Positions 24,463 through 34,159 of a stretch of 64,000 nt of DNA are shown piece by piece. A program made the translations under genes and the position numbers. Below the pieces are notes generated by a model. The model was given only the letters and a program-made list of their open reading frames with translations. It ran no database searches and was not told the DNA's origin. Source of the stretch: CAWCTD01 sp963798455. GTDB taxonomy: Bacteria > Acidobacteriota > Terriglobia > Bryobacterales > Bryobacteraceae. Position 1 is the first letter of the stretch. Each line of letters starts with the position of its first letter. The stretch lies in contig CAWCTD010000004.1 in the NCBI GenBank assembly GCA_963798455.1, forward strand, positions 682,001-746,000, given 5' to 3'.

Positions 24463-25721
24463 CCCGCCGGTTGTTCCCCGGGTGGCTGCGGAAGGCGTCC
24501 CCTCCAGTCCGCCCCGGCCCAGGCCACGGCGGTTCCCATGCCGAGCAGACCGGCCGCAACCCCAATCGTCCGCGGGCTGTAGTATTGCGAAGCCACTCCC
24601 GCCAGAGCCATGGAAACCATCATTGTGGACCAGCGCAGGGACTCGAGCGTGGCGAACACGCGGCCGCGAAATTGGTCCGGCGTGTGGCGCAGCAACTCGT
24701 AGTTGTTCAGCACGGAGGTCACCGCCGTCCCCACCCGCGACAGCATGATGAAGAACAGCGCCGCTCCGTAAGACTCCACCTTGCTGAACAGGACATAAGC
24801 CGCTCCATGAACCAGGTAGGAAACCGTCACGGCGCGCTTGTACCCCTGAAACCCGACTCTCCGTCCCGCCACATGACCGATGGCCCCTCCCGCCAACAGC
24901 CCGATACCCGCAAACCCCCAGATCGTACCGATGCCCTCAGCGCCCCGGCGGAAGACCTGCTCTCCGAAAAGAGCGAAGAGAATCTGCGCGGCGCCCCCTC
25001 CGAGCGCCCAGCCGACCGAGATCAGTCCGATTCCCAGGAGCAGCGGCACGGAGCATAGGTGATGCAGCCCCTCTTTGTACTCCCTCCAGGGCTGGACGGG
25101 GTCGCTCTCCGCCAGCTCGGTCCGCCGCGCCCGGAAGCTCGCTCTCCCGGCATCGAGGCGCGAGAGGGCGGCCGCTGAGAACAGGAAGGAAACGGCATTG
25201 AGGATGAACGCCCAGTGGTATCCCAACCGGGCGGTGCTCAGTCCGCCCAGCAGCGTCCCGGCCGTCAGCGTCGCCCACTGAGTGGTCTGCGTGAGCGAAT
25301 TCGCCGCCTGGAGTTCTTCCTGGTTGGCGATGGTGGGCAGGATCGCGGCGCGGCCACTGGTGAAAAACGGTGAAGCGAACATCAGGAGGGCGCTCAGCAC
25401 GTACAGCAGCCAGGCCTCACGGTAGCGGAGGGTGAGGATAAAGGCCAGCGCCACCACGGCCCGGATCAGATCGCTGGCGATCATGATTCGCTTACGGTCC
25501 CATCGGTCCAGCACCACCCCGGCGACGGGTCCGGCGAGGGCCGCGGGGATCGCGCGCGAGAGCATCACCGCGCTCACCACCAGGCCGGAGCCCGTGGTTT
25601 CCATCGCCAGGCTGAATACGGCGACGTTGTTGAAGTGGTCGCCGATCTCGCTTACCACCTGGCCCAGCCACACGCGCCGATAGTTGCTGTTGTGCCGGAG
25701 GAGGACCGCAAGATTCACCAT
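24459..25721 (-). CDS. MFS transporter (MFS_3/EntS-like family)
   Basis: About 420 residues from the ATG at 25721; a TTG at 25736 is less likely. Around twelve hydrophobic helices are visible. The motif GPVAGVVLDRWDRKRIMIASD between helices 2 and 3 (about residues 66-86) matches the conserved loop of drug/siderophore exporters, and AAILPTIANQEELQAANSL is typical of the MFS_3 group. It probably exports a small molecule by proton antiport. No regulator lies next to it, and the substrate is unknown. Confidence 0.87.
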   Translation of the reverse strand: MVNLAVLLRHNSNYRRVWLGQVVSEIGDHFNNVAVFSLAMETTGSGLVVSAVMLSRAIPAALAGPVAGVVLDRWDRKRIMIASDLIRAVVALAFILTLRYREAWLLYVLSALLMFASPFFTSGRAAILPTIANQEELQAANSLTQTTQWATLTAGTLLGGLSTARLGYHWAFILNAVSFLFSAAALSRLDAGRASFRARRTELAESDPVQPWREYKEGLHHLCSVPLLLGIGLISVGWALGGGAAQILFALFGEQVFRRGAEGIGTIWGFAGIGLLAGGAIGHVAGRRVGFQGYKRAVTVSYLVHGAAYVLFSKVESYGAALFFIMLSRVGTAVTSVLNNYELLRHTPDQFRGRVFATLESLRWSTMMVSMALAGVASQYYSPRTIGVAAGLLGMGTAVAWAGADWRGRLPQPPGEQPAG

Positions 25722-25766
25722 GACGAGATGAATCAACCATCTTAGCGGTTCGCGGGCCGGTCAGGA

Positions 25767-27113
25767 CTAGAGAGAGTACGTGTGGAAGATGTAGACGTAG
25801 GTTGGATCCACGCCCGGCGTCGCTTTCCGGACGAATTCACCTTTGAACAGATACCCGTAGCCCGCTCCAAACGTGAGGCGCTGATACTTGTACGTCACAA
25901 ACACATCGGTCTCCTGGCCGATATGGCGTCCGGCCGTGCCCGCTGTCGACCTCGCGACGGACTTCCCCGAGCTGTCGTAGAGAGAGTCGCGCGCGCTGGC
26001 GAGCCACCAGGAGCTGTACATGAAATTCGCCGCGAACGACTTGGTCACACCCAGTGTCACGATGGAACGCACTCCATGGATGTTGCGCCAGCCGAACAGA
26101 TCCATGTGCCCGAACTTGTCGTGGGTGGCCGGATAGAGCGGATCGAACGTGCTTTCCCGCGATGGGTCCTGCGGGTTCATGGTGCCGGAGGCGTACTTGT
26201 ACTCACCCACCAAATCCAGCGGCCGCCCGCCGACCAGCCACCGGCGGCTCAATGCGCTGAACCAGCCGAACCCGCGGTGCGTCGCCGCACCGACCTTGCC
26301 GGTCTGGACAGCCCCCTCCAGACTATACTTCAGGCCGCGGGGCAGAGGTCCGGCCAGCCTTCCTCCAAAGGTGTTCACCCCCAGGCGGTCCGTCCCCGCC
26401 GCTTTGCTGCCTCCGGTGAAGCCGCCTGGATAGTTCTGCTCGTGGCGCAACGCGTAGACTTCGGCCAGCGCCTTCCCGAACAGGTTCGGCAGAGAGTTGT
26501 AGGTCCCCCATACCCGATCTCCGAGCACCGGGCGATCGAATTCTGTCAGACGCACTTTGACCGGCGAGACCCAGAGGAACTCCACCTGCGCCCGCGGCGA
26601 CCGCCAGTACAGGCGGGCGTGGTCGAAGCCACGGGTCACATTGCCCCATTGCGAGGTAGCGATCAATCGCGCTTCGCCATAGCTGAGCATCATACGCCCG
26701 GCCGTCATGCCGAACCCCTTCTTTCGGTCCGGGAACAGCTCCACATACCCTTCCAGGCAGTCGGCATGATTGCGCGCCGAATTCGACAGGTTCGGCCCGA
26801 AGTTGACGACGCGCGAGTCCTGCACCGTGCCGGCAATCCTGGCCCACCCGGCGGGCCTGTAACTCATGGAGAACCGGCTTCGGAACGGTGCCCTGGACCG
26901 GTTCGGGGCGCCGCCAAACGCCTGGCCGGTCCTGCGCGCATACCGCCCGCGGAATTCGAGGCCGATCTTCAGCTTGTCGTCTGTCTTCTTCGATATGGCG
27001 TTCGCCACCCTTGCGGGGATGTCCCACTGCTGGCCCGCCGACGGCGCCGCGGAGAGAATCAACAGACAGGCTGCCAAGCCGCACCCCGATCGTGCCGTGA
27101 GACGTTTTTCCAC
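25767..27113 (-). CDS. Outer-membrane beta-barrel, alginate-export-like family
   Basis: 448 residues with a signal peptide (LAACLLILSAAPSAGQ). The body alternates aromatic and polar residues, as in a beta-barrel. The pattern resembles the alginate_exp (PF13372) family: GLEFRGRYARRTGQAF near the N terminus, FGMTAGRMMLSYGEARLI in the middle, and a terminal aromatic strand ending TYVYIFHTYSL. Members form outer-membrane channels, but few have been shown to export alginate, so a general porin role is more cautious. It is divergent from the FkbH gene. No alginate genes are near. Confidence 0.72.
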   Translation of the reverse strand: MEKRLTARSGCGLAACLLILSAAPSAGQQWDIPARVANAISKKTDDKLKIGLEFRGRYARRTGQAFGGAPNRSRAPFRSRFSMSYRPAGWARIAGTVQDSRVVNFGPNLSNSARNHADCLEGYVELFPDRKKGFGMTAGRMMLSYGEARLIATSQWGNVTRGFDHARLYWRSPRAQVEFLWVSPVKVRLTEFDRPVLGDRVWGTYNSLPNLFGKALAEVYALRHEQNYPGGFTGGSKAAGTDRLGVNTFGGRLAGPLPRGLKYSLEGAVQTGKVGAATHRGFGWFSALSRRWLVGGRPLDLVGEYKYASGTMNPQDPSRESTFDPLYPATHDKFGHMDLFGWRNIHGVRSIVTLGVTKSFAANFMYSSWWLASARDSLYDSSGKSVARSTAGTAGRHIGQETDVFVTYKYQRLTFGAGYGYLFKGEFVRKATPGVDPTYVYIFHTYSL

Positions 27114-27221
27114 AACTCCCCCTGGTTGTCGGATGACCCGAGAGACTATGATAATGGAATCGAGAGTCGGAGTTGTGAAACTTCTACTCCGCCACTGTCG
27201 TCCGCAATCTCAGGCGCCCAG

Positions 27222-29411
27222 ATGGCCCCGACCCAAACCACCCGGCAGCCCGGCCCGCAGGCGTCTCCGCTGGTCGCCATCAGCGCGACCTTTACGGCGG
27301 AGCCGTTGCGCGAGAGCCTGTCCTTTTGGCTGGGCAGGCTGGGCTTGGACTTCCCAGTTCGGTTTGCTCCTTACAATCAGGTCTTCCAGCAGTTGCTGGA
27401 TCAGTCGAGCCTGCTGGCGCAGAACCGCGGGGGGATCAACGTCGTTCTGGTGCGTATCGAGGACTGGATGCGCTTCCGCGACTCCGCTTCGGCTTCCCTC
27501 GAGACGCTCGAGGAAGATGCGCGGCACCTGGTCTCCTGTCTGCGCTCCGCCGCCGAGTCGTTCGCCTCTCCGCTGCTGGTTTCTGTTTGTGCCGCTTCCC
27601 CCGGCTTTCTGTCTGATGCCGGCCGCGGTGGATCTGCCGCGCTTCTGAGCCGCTTCGTGGAGTCCAGCTTGGCCGGCCTCGGTACGGTGCATCTGGTAAC
27701 TGCCGCCGAGTTGGATGCCCTGTATCCCGTGGCCGGACAGCACGACCCGCACGGGGACGAATTGGGCCACGTCCCCTATACACCCGAGTACTTTACCGCC
27801 CTCGGGACGCTCTTGGCCCGCAAGATCCATGCCTTGCGCATGACACCCTATAAAGTCATCGCACTTGACTGCGACGACACGCTGTGGAAGGGCATCTGCG
27901 GCGAAGACGGCCCGGAAGGTGTAATCGTCGACCCTCCGCGCCGGGCCCTCCAGGAGTTCATGGTGGCGCAGCGCGAGGCCGGGATGCTGCTCTGCTTGTC
28001 CAGCAAGAACAACATGGAGGACGTCCTGGAGACTTTCCGCTTTCACCCCGAGATGCCCCTGCGGCTGGAGCATTTTGTGGCCCGGCGGATCGCCTGGACC
28101 GCCAAGTCGGCCAACCTGGCGTCTCTGGCCGAAGAGCTGCAACTCGGTCTGGACAGTTTCATTCTCATCGATGACAATCCCCAGGAGTGCGCGGAGGTTC
28201 AGGCCCGGCGCCCCGAAGTTCTAACCCTCCCACTGCCTTCGGACCCAGAGGAGATACCGGACTTCCTCAAGCATGTGTGGGCCTTTGACCGCATGCGGGT
28301 GACCGAAGAGGACAAGCAGCGGACGGCTCTTTACACCCAGCGTATCGAGCGGGCGCGGCTGGAGAAGCAAACCAAGACCTTGGCGGAGTTCATCGCCTCG
28401 CTCCAGCTCCAGGTTCGCATCGCGGAAATGACGCCGAGCCAGCTTCCGCGGGTGGCACAACTGACCCAGCGCACCAACCAAATGAACTTCACCTCCATCC
28501 GGCGAACGGAGGCCGACACCCAGACCCTGCTGCATTCGGGCGCCGCCGAGTGCCTGACCGTCGAGGTGAGCGATCGCTTTGGCAGCTACGGGCTGACCGG
28601 TCTGGCGCTTTTCACGGCGGGCCCGGACGCTTCGCGAGTGGATACCTTCCTGCTAAGCTGCCGTGTTCTGGGCCGCGGAGTCGAGCACCGGCTGCTCGCC
28701 AGGCTTGGCGAGATCGCGCTCGAGCGGGGTTTGGGCCGCGTGGATGTGCCTTTCCTGCCCACCCAGCGAAACCACCCGGCGCTCATGTTTCTGGAGAGCG
28801 TAGGAGCGCAGTTCAAGCAGCGCGCCGAGCACGGCTTCCTTTTTCATTTCCCCTCGCATTACGCCAGTGCGGTGACGTACAGGCCGGCGGGCGCGATTCC
28901 CAAACCCTCCGCCGAGCCGCTTGCCGGACAGGCGACTTCCCGGGAGCCTGCCGACTTCCTTCATATCGCCACCCACCTGCGCACGGTGCGGCAGATCCAG
29001 GAACACATCCGCGCGGCTCAGCATAACGGGGCGGTGACGGGCTTCACGGCCGCGGCCCCGCGTACGGAGCTGGAGCAGCAACTCGCCCTCCTCTGGACCG
29101 AGATCCTCGGGCTCCCCTCCGTGGGAATCCACGATAACTTCTTTGATCTCGGAGGACACTCTCTGCTCGCCGTCCAATTGCTTTCGCGAGTGCGCCAGAC
29201 CTACCAGGCCGATCTCTCCCTGGATGTCGTCTACAGCAGCGCGTTCACGGTCGCCGAACTGGCCAAAGCTATCGAGGTTCGTCTGATCGAGCAGGCTGGG
29301 GCAGACCAGTATTCCGACCTGCTGGCCGAACTGGAGGGGCTCACCGACGATGAAATCAGGGCGCTCCTCGCTAAGGAGACGGAGGCTCCCGGCAGCGCAG
29401 GGGGCCGCTGA
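27222..29411 (+). CDS. FkbH-like HAD-superfamily protein fused to a carrier protein (PCP)
   Basis: About 729 residues from the ATG at 27222. The frame stays open far upstream, but that part is antisense to the outer-membrane gene and is not coding. A helical N-terminal region precedes the HAD-IIIC FkbH domain (about 205-400) with the catalytic ALDCDDTLWKG near residue 214. A GNAT-like domain follows (TNQMNFTSIRRT, then SCRVLGRGVEHRLL). A phosphopantetheine carrier domain near the C terminus has DLGGHSLLAVQL with Ser647. FkbH enzymes load a glyceryl unit from 1,3-bisphosphoglycerate onto a carrier. The tail (LTDDEIRALLAKE) is typical of assembly-line protein ends. It starts the cluster. Confidence 0.88.
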   Translation: MAPTQTTRQPGPQASPLVAISATFTAEPLRESLSFWLGRLGLDFPVRFAPYNQVFQQLLDQSSLLAQNRGGINVVLVRIEDWMRFRDSASASLETLEEDARHLVSCLRSAAESFASPLLVSVCAASPGFLSDAGRGGSAALLSRFVESSLAGLGTVHLVTAAELDALYPVAGQHDPHGDELGHVPYTPEYFTALGTLLARKIHALRMTPYKVIALDCDDTLWKGICGEDGPEGVIVDPPRRALQEFMVAQREAGMLLCLSSKNNMEDVLETFRFHPEMPLRLEHFVARRIAWTAKSANLASLAEELQLGLDSFILIDDNPQECAEVQARRPEVLTLPLPSDPEEIPDFLKHVWAFDRMRVTEEDKQRTALYTQRIERARLEKQTKTLAEFIASLQLQVRIAEMTPSQLPRVAQLTQRTNQMNFTSIRRTEADTQTLLHSGAAECLTVEVSDRFGSYGLTGLALFTAGPDASRVDTFLLSCRVLGRGVEHRLLARLGEIALERGLGRVDVPFLPTQRNHPALMFLESVGAQFKQRAEHGFLFHFPSHYASAVTYRPAGAIPKPSAEPLAGQATSREPADFLHIATHLRTVRQIQEHIRAAQHNGAVTGFTAAAPRTELEQQLALLWTEILGLPSVGIHDNFFDLGGHSLLAVQLLSRVRQTYQADLSLDVVYSSAFTVAELAKAIEVRLIEQAGADQYSDLLAELEGLTDDEIRALLAKETEAPGSAGGR

Positions 29412-29414
29412 GCC

Positions 29415-30707
29415 ATGCGCATTCTGCTGGCCGCCAACGCATCGTACGTGCCGCCGCGCGGGGGCGCCACGCGCAGCAACATCGCGTGGCTCGACGTGCT
29501 CTCGGCCGCCGGGCACGAATGCCGGGTCGTGGCCGCCGAACTGACGCAGGACCGCGCCGGCAAGCTCGAGCAGATCCGCAACGAGGAAATCCAAGTGGAC
29601 GCCGCGGCGCCGGGGCGCCGGGACGGCGTGGAAGCGCTCCGGCGGGGGCCCCTTCTGGTCTTTTCGGCCGCGGAGCCGCATCGCCGTGGCCAGTTGCTGC
29701 GCGAGCAGATCGCCGGCTTCCGGCCCGACTGGGTGCTCATCTCCTCCGAAGATCTCGGCCAGGTGCTCCTGCGCGAGGCGGCGCTGGCGGCGCCGGGCCG
29801 CATCATATACCTGGCGCACACGCCGCAATTGTTTCCCTTCGGTCCCGCGAGCTGGAGCCCCAGTCCCGAGGGAACAGAACTAGTCCGCGCCTGCGCCGGT
29901 ATCGTGGCTATTGGCGATCACACCGCCCAGTACATCGAGCGGGAGATTGGCCGGCGGCCGGCGGTGATCCACCCGCCCGTGTACGGCCCAGGCCCCTTCG
30001 AGCAGTACGGCCGCGCAGAAGCCGGCTCGGTGACCATGGTCAACCCTTGCGTTATCAAGGGCGTTTCGATCTTCCTCGCCCTAGCGCGCCGCTTTCCGCG
30101 CTATCGGTTCGCTGCACTGCCGGGTTGGGGCACTACGGCGGCTGACCGCCGGGATCTGGAGGCGCTCCCCAACGTCACGCTGCTGGCGAACGTGAAGAAC
30201 ATTGCCCAGGTGCTGAAGAACACTCGCGTGATGCTGATGCCCTCACTCTGGTACGAGGGCTTCGGCCTGAGCGTCATGGAGGCGATGCTGCGAGGGATTC
30301 CGGTGATCTCCAGCGACTCCGGAGGCCTGTCCGAAGCGAAAATGGGCACGCGCTTCGTCCTGCCGGTCCATCCCATCGAGCGCTACGAGCCGGTCTTCGA
30401 CGAGTGTGGCCTGCCCAGTCCCGTAAGCCCCGGGCAGGACATCGAGCCATGGGCCGAAGCCTTGCGCGCGCTCCTCAGCGAACCAGCGCTCTACGAGGAA
30501 GAATCGCGCACCTCCCGCGAAAGGGCGCTGCGCTTCGTGAACGGCATACGGCCCGGCACGTTGGAGAGCTTCCTCAACTCCCTCGCGCCGGGAGCGTCCC
30601 CAGCCGTGCCTGCCGGAGACGCCGCCGGTCCCCACGCCGGGCTCGCGGCTCTTTCTCAGCAGAAGCGGGCCCTGCTGCTCGACCGGTTACAGAAGAAGCG
30701 GCGGTAA
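29415..30707 (+). CDS. GT4-family glycosyltransferase with docking-like C-terminal tail
   Basis: 430 residues, starting 3 bp after the FkbH stop. The GT-B fold is shown by MRILLAANASYVPPRGGATR at the N terminus and SLWYEGFGLSVMEAMLRGIPV near 276-296, with the E-x7-E motif of GT4 retaining enzymes. The end has an Ala/Pro-rich linker and a helical tail with LSQQKRALLLDRLQKK, resembling the helix at the start of NRPS and PKS modules. It is a paralogue of the GT half of the gene at 32120. It is likely to glycosylate a carrier-bound or released intermediate of this cluster. Confidence 0.85.
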   Translation: MRILLAANASYVPPRGGATRSNIAWLDVLSAAGHECRVVAAELTQDRAGKLEQIRNEEIQVDAAAPGRRDGVEALRRGPLLVFSAAEPHRRGQLLREQIAGFRPDWVLISSEDLGQVLLREAALAAPGRIIYLAHTPQLFPFGPASWSPSPEGTELVRACAGIVAIGDHTAQYIEREIGRRPAVIHPPVYGPGPFEQYGRAEAGSVTMVNPCVIKGVSIFLALARRFPRYRFAALPGWGTTAADRRDLEALPNVTLLANVKNIAQVLKNTRVMLMPSLWYEGFGLSVMEAMLRGIPVISSDSGGLSEAKMGTRFVLPVHPIERYEPVFDECGLPSPVSPGQDIEPWAEALRALLSEPALYEEESRTSRERALRFVNGIRPGTLESFLNSLAPGASPAVPAGDAAGPHAGLAALSQQKRALLLDRLQKKRR

Positions 30708-30750
30708 GATGTATACTGACACCTGTTGTTGCAGGTGACTCCACAAAGGG

Positions 30751-31974
30751 ATGGGAATGAAGATGAAACCTCCGGCTTCACGACGTGACTTTTTGGCCAC
30801 CGGGCTGGCTCTGCCCGCCGCTGGACTCGCAACGCCGTCCGTGCCTGCCACCGCGCCGGCTCCGGCACAGCCGGCGAAGCTGACATACCGCACACTGGGC
30901 AAGACCGGTCTGAAAGTGACCTCGCTGTCCTTTGGCTGTATGACCACCTCGGACCCGTCGGTGATCGAGCGCGCGGCTGACATCGGTATCATTCATTTCG
31001 ACTCGGCGCGCAGCTACCAGAACGGCAACAACGAGCGCATGGTGGGCGCGGCTCTCAAAGGCAAGCGGAAGCAGATCGTTCTTTCCAGCAAGAGTCTGGG
31101 TAAGACCAGGCAAGAGGCCGAAAACGACCTGAACACCAGCTTGCGCGAGCTCGGCACGGACTACCTCGACGTCTGGTACCTGCACAACCGAAATTCACCC
31201 GAAGAGGTGACCGACGAGTTGCTGGAGCTCCAGCGCGCCGCAAAACAGGCCGGAAAGATCCGGTTTGCCGGGGTGAGCACGCACTTCAACATGGACCAGA
31301 TGCTGGCTCACCTGGTCAAGCGCGGCCAGACCGACGTGGTCCTGACCACCTACAACTTCTCCATGAGGAACATAGCCACCACCGACCGCCAGGCGCGACA
31401 GACCGACCTGACGTCGGCCATTCAGGCCGCGCGCAAGGCAGGCATGGGGATCGTCATCATGAAGTCGATGGCGGGCGGCGTGGAGCGGGTCGGGCGCGGT
31501 GACCGGTTGTACGGCGCCGATCCGCAAGCGTTGAAGAAAGTCCTCGGCACAAAAGGTGGCGCGCTGGCGGCGATTAAGTGGGTCCTCAGGAACCAGTCCG
31601 TGGACACCGTCATTGTCTGCATGACCGACCAGGACCAGCTCGACGAAAACCTGCACGCCATGGCCGAGCCTTACACCGACAAAGATGACCAGATTCTCCA
31701 GTCGGTCCTGGCCTATATCAGCCCATTCTATTGCCGCATGTGCGGCTCCTGCGGGGGCGTTTGCGACAAGGGTGTTCCCGTGCCGGACATGCTGCGCTTC
31801 CTGTCTTACGTCGAGGGCTACGGTCAGTTCGCCATGGCTCGTGAGCACTTCCTGGGGCTGCCGGAACACGTCCGCGCCATTCGTTGCAGTGACTGCTCCT
31901 CTTGCTCGGTCGATTGCCCGAACGGAGTCCGTGTGCGCGACAGCGTGATGCGCGCTCAGGAACTGCTCGCGTAG
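30751..31974 (+). CDS. Tat-exported aldo/keto reductase with C-terminal Fe-S domain
   Basis: 407 residues. A twin-arginine signal (ASRRDFLATGLALPAAGL) starts the protein. The AKR barrel has the family pattern LGKTGLKVTSLSFG and the tetrad regions HFDSARSY, SSKSLG and YLHNRN. The C-terminal part contains eight Cys in two clusters (CRMCGSCGGVC and CSDCSSCSVDC) consistent with two [4Fe-4S] clusters. This fused type is common in Acidobacteria and Planctomycetes. An inverted repeat CACCTG-N6-CAGGTG lies at 30720-30737 upstream. Whether it belongs to the cluster or was inserted in it is unclear. Confidence 0.85.
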   Translation: MGMKMKPPASRRDFLATGLALPAAGLATPSVPATAPAPAQPAKLTYRTLGKTGLKVTSLSFGCMTTSDPSVIERAADIGIIHFDSARSYQNGNNERMVGAALKGKRKQIVLSSKSLGKTRQEAENDLNTSLRELGTDYLDVWYLHNRNSPEEVTDELLELQRAAKQAGKIRFAGVSTHFNMDQMLAHLVKRGQTDVVLTTYNFSMRNIATTDRQARQTDLTSAIQAARKAGMGIVIMKSMAGGVERVGRGDRLYGADPQALKKVLGTKGGALAAIKWVLRNQSVDTVIVCMTDQDQLDENLHAMAEPYTDKDDQILQSVLAYISPFYCRMCGSCGGVCDKGVPVPDMLRFLSYVEGYGQFAMAREHFLGLPEHVRAIRCSDCSSCSVDCPNGVRVRDSVMRAQELLA

Positions 31975-31975
31975 A

Positions 31976-32108
31976 AGCTTGCTGAAAAACCTGTCCGAAT
32001 GTGGACCAGGACAAGACGGGAGTCTTATCCCACGCCTGGAATCAGCGGTTTGCGCCCATGTGGGGTATGTCTCCTGACTTGCCCGGCAGGTTTTTCAACA
32101 AGCTCTTA
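31976..32108. repeat. MITE-like inverted-repeat element, copy B
   Basis: About 133 bp in opposite orientation to copy A at 2316-2447. Terminal repeats are AGCTTGCTGAAAAACCTG at the left and CAGGTTTTTCAACAAGCT at the right. Apart from a short divergent central stretch the copies are nearly identical, which implies recent movement or conversion. Its left edge touches the TAG stop of the aldo/keto reductase, mirroring copy A's contact with stop codons. Confidence 0.8.
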
Positions 32109-32119
32109 GAGGCCGCGGG

Positions 32120-34159
32120 ATGCGGATCCTGCTCGCACAGAACTCGCTCTACTACCCGTCGCACGGCGGCGGCGACAAATCGAACCGGCTCTTGATGGAG
32201 GCCCTTGCCCGGAAGGGGCACGAATGTCGCGTCGTCGCCCGATTCGGCAGCATCGCTCCCGGCGAGCATGACAGGTTTCTTGAGGGGCTGGCCTCGCGCA
32301 AGGTGGAGGTCCTTTCCGACGCGTCCGGCATCGTGGTCTTCCGCCACGGCGCGGTGGAAGTCCACGTGGTCACCCAACACCCCAACGTCCGTCGCTACTT
32401 CGCCGGTCAGATCGCGGAGTTCGCCCCATCCGTCATCCTCACTTCCACCGACGACCCGGCGCAACTGCTGCTCGAAGCCGCCCTCCGCGCGGGTGAACCG
32501 AAGGTCGTGTTTCTGGCGCGGACCACACTGGCGGTTCCTTTCGGCCCGGATTGCGCCTTCCCCAGCCCGTCCAAGACCGCCATGCTGCGGCGAGTGGACG
32601 GCGCCGTTGGCGTGAGCCAGTATGTCGCCGATTATCTGCGGCGCTGGGGCGGGCTCGATGCGGTTCACCTTCCCATCTCGCTGATGGAGCCCAGCCCGTA
32701 TCCCCACCTCGGGAAGTTCGAAAACGAGTTCGTCACCCTGGTCAATCCATGCGCGGTCAAAGGCATCTCGATCTTCCTCGGCTTGGCGGAGCGCATGCCC
32801 GGGGTCGCCTTCGCCGCAGTGCCCACCTGGGGTACCAACCGCGAAGACCTGGACGCTATCCGCAAGCACGCGAACGTGCGCCTTCTCGACCCCGTCGACG
32901 ACATCGACAGGCTTCTGTCGCGTACCCGCGTGCTGCTGGTCCCCTCGCTGTGGGCCGAGGCCCGCTCCCGCATCATCCCGGAAGCGATGTTGCGCGGTGT
33001 ACCCGTATTGGCTGCCAACGTCGGCGGCATCCCCGAGGCGATGCTGGGTGTGGACTACCTGCTGCCCGTACGTCCCATCGGGAAGTACCGCCATGAGGTG
33101 GATGAGCAGATGGTCCCGGTGGCCGAGGTGCCCGAGCAGGACGTCGGGCCGTGGCACGATGCTCTCGCCAGGCTGCTGACCGATAGGGCGCACTACGCGC
33201 AACTGTCCACGCTCTCGCGAGAAAGAGCGCTGGCCTATGCGGAGAGCCTCAGTGTCGCGCCGTTTGAGCGCTATCTTGAGGAAGCTGTGCGATCTGGGCG
33301 AAGGGTGCCACCGGAGCAGGCGCCCGCATTCCCGCAGTCGACGCTGGAGTCGCTCTCTCCGGAAAGGCGCCACTTGCTCGCCTTGCGCCTGCGCCAGAGA
33401 ACCCCGGAATCCCGTGCCGGGAACCCCTGGTTTCCCACGGCCGGCCCGAAGGCGGAGGCCGCTCTGCGTTTGTTCTGCTTTCCCTACGCCGGCGCGGGCA
33501 CATCCGCTTTCCGCGGGTGGGCGGAGAGGCTTCCGGGGGATGTGGCGGTGTGCTCCGTGCGGATGCCGGGCCGGGAGAATCGGCTGAGGGAGGCTCCTTT
33601 TCGCCAGATGGAGCCTCTGATCAGCGCTCTTGGCGAGGCCATACAGCCGTATTTGGACCATCGCTTCGCGTTCTTTGGGCATAGCTCGGGTGCGGTGATT
33701 GGCTTTGAATTGACGCGGTGGCTGCGCCGGAGGAACCAGCGCCTGCCAGCGGCGCTTTTTGTCTCGGGTGCTCGTGCCCCGCGATTCCGCCTCGGGCATG
33801 TGCCGCCGCCCGAGCCTTCAGAAGAGGAGTTTCTGAGAGAACTGGACCGGCTGGAGGGGCTCCCGGCGGAAGTGCTCAAGAACGAGGACCTGCTGCGAGT
33901 AGTGCTTCCGGCGCTCCGGGCGGACACGGCGGTTTACCGGAACTACGTCTACACCGAGGAGCCTCCGCTGGACTGCCCCATCCGCGCCTATGGAGGTTCC
34001 GACGACCCCAACGTCCGCCGCGAGCACCTGGAAGCCTGGGCCGAAGAAACGACGGGTGGCTTCGCTTCGTGCATCCTGCCGGGGGGCCACTTCTTCCTGG
34101 AGATCCGCCAAGCGGAGTTCCTCGCGGCGCTCGCCGGGGATCTCACGGCGTTGCGATAG
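32120..34159 (+). CDS. Glycosyltransferase (GT4)-thioesterase fusion
   Basis: 679 residues. The GT4 half (about 1-405) aligns throughout with the protein at 29415: MRILLAQNSLYYPSHGG, VNPCAVKGISIFLGLAERMP, SLWAEARSRIIPEAMLRG with E-x7-E kept. A linker holds the helix LSPERRHLLALRLRQR (about 420-435). The C-terminal half (about 448-679) is a type II thioesterase: LRLFCFPYAGAGTSAFRGW, then GHSSG with Ser522, and His657 in GGHFFLEI. Such TEs release or proofread carrier-bound acyl chains. I know of no common GT-TE fusion. The last 17 bp overlap the convergent nuclease gene. Confidence 0.87.
   Translation: MRILLAQNSLYYPSHGGGDKSNRLLMEALARKGHECRVVARFGSIAPGEHDRFLEGLASRKVEVLSDASGIVVFRHGAVEVHVVTQHPNVRRYFAGQIAEFAPSVILTSTDDPAQLLLEAALRAGEPKVVFLARTTLAVPFGPDCAFPSPSKTAMLRRVDGAVGVSQYVADYLRRWGGLDAVHLPISLMEPSPYPHLGKFENEFVTLVNPCAVKGISIFLGLAERMPGVAFAAVPTWGTNREDLDAIRKHANVRLLDPVDDIDRLLSRTRVLLVPSLWAEARSRIIPEAMLRGVPVLAANVGGIPEAMLGVDYLLPVRPIGKYRHEVDEQMVPVAEVPEQDVGPWHDALARLLTDRAHYAQLSTLSRERALAYAESLSVAPFERYLEEAVRSGRRVPPEQAPAFPQSTLESLSPERRHLLALRLRQRTPESRAGNPWFPTAGPKAEAALRLFCFPYAGAGTSAFRGWAERLPGDVAVCSVRMPGRENRLREAPFRQMEPLISALGEAIQPYLDHRFAFFGHSSGAVIGFELTRWLRRRNQRLPAALFVSGARAPRFRLGHVPPPEPSEEEFLRELDRLEGLPAEVLKNEDLLRVVLPALRADTAVYRNYVYTEEPPLDCPIRAYGGSDDPNVRREHLEAWAEETTGGFASCILPGGHFFLEIRQAEFLAALAGDLTALR

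Noticed and set aside
25782..27221. An open frame continuing 1.4 kb upstream of the FkbH start
   Set aside because: It is antisense to the outer-membrane barrel gene, has no domain similarity, and only becomes convincing from the ATG at 27222.
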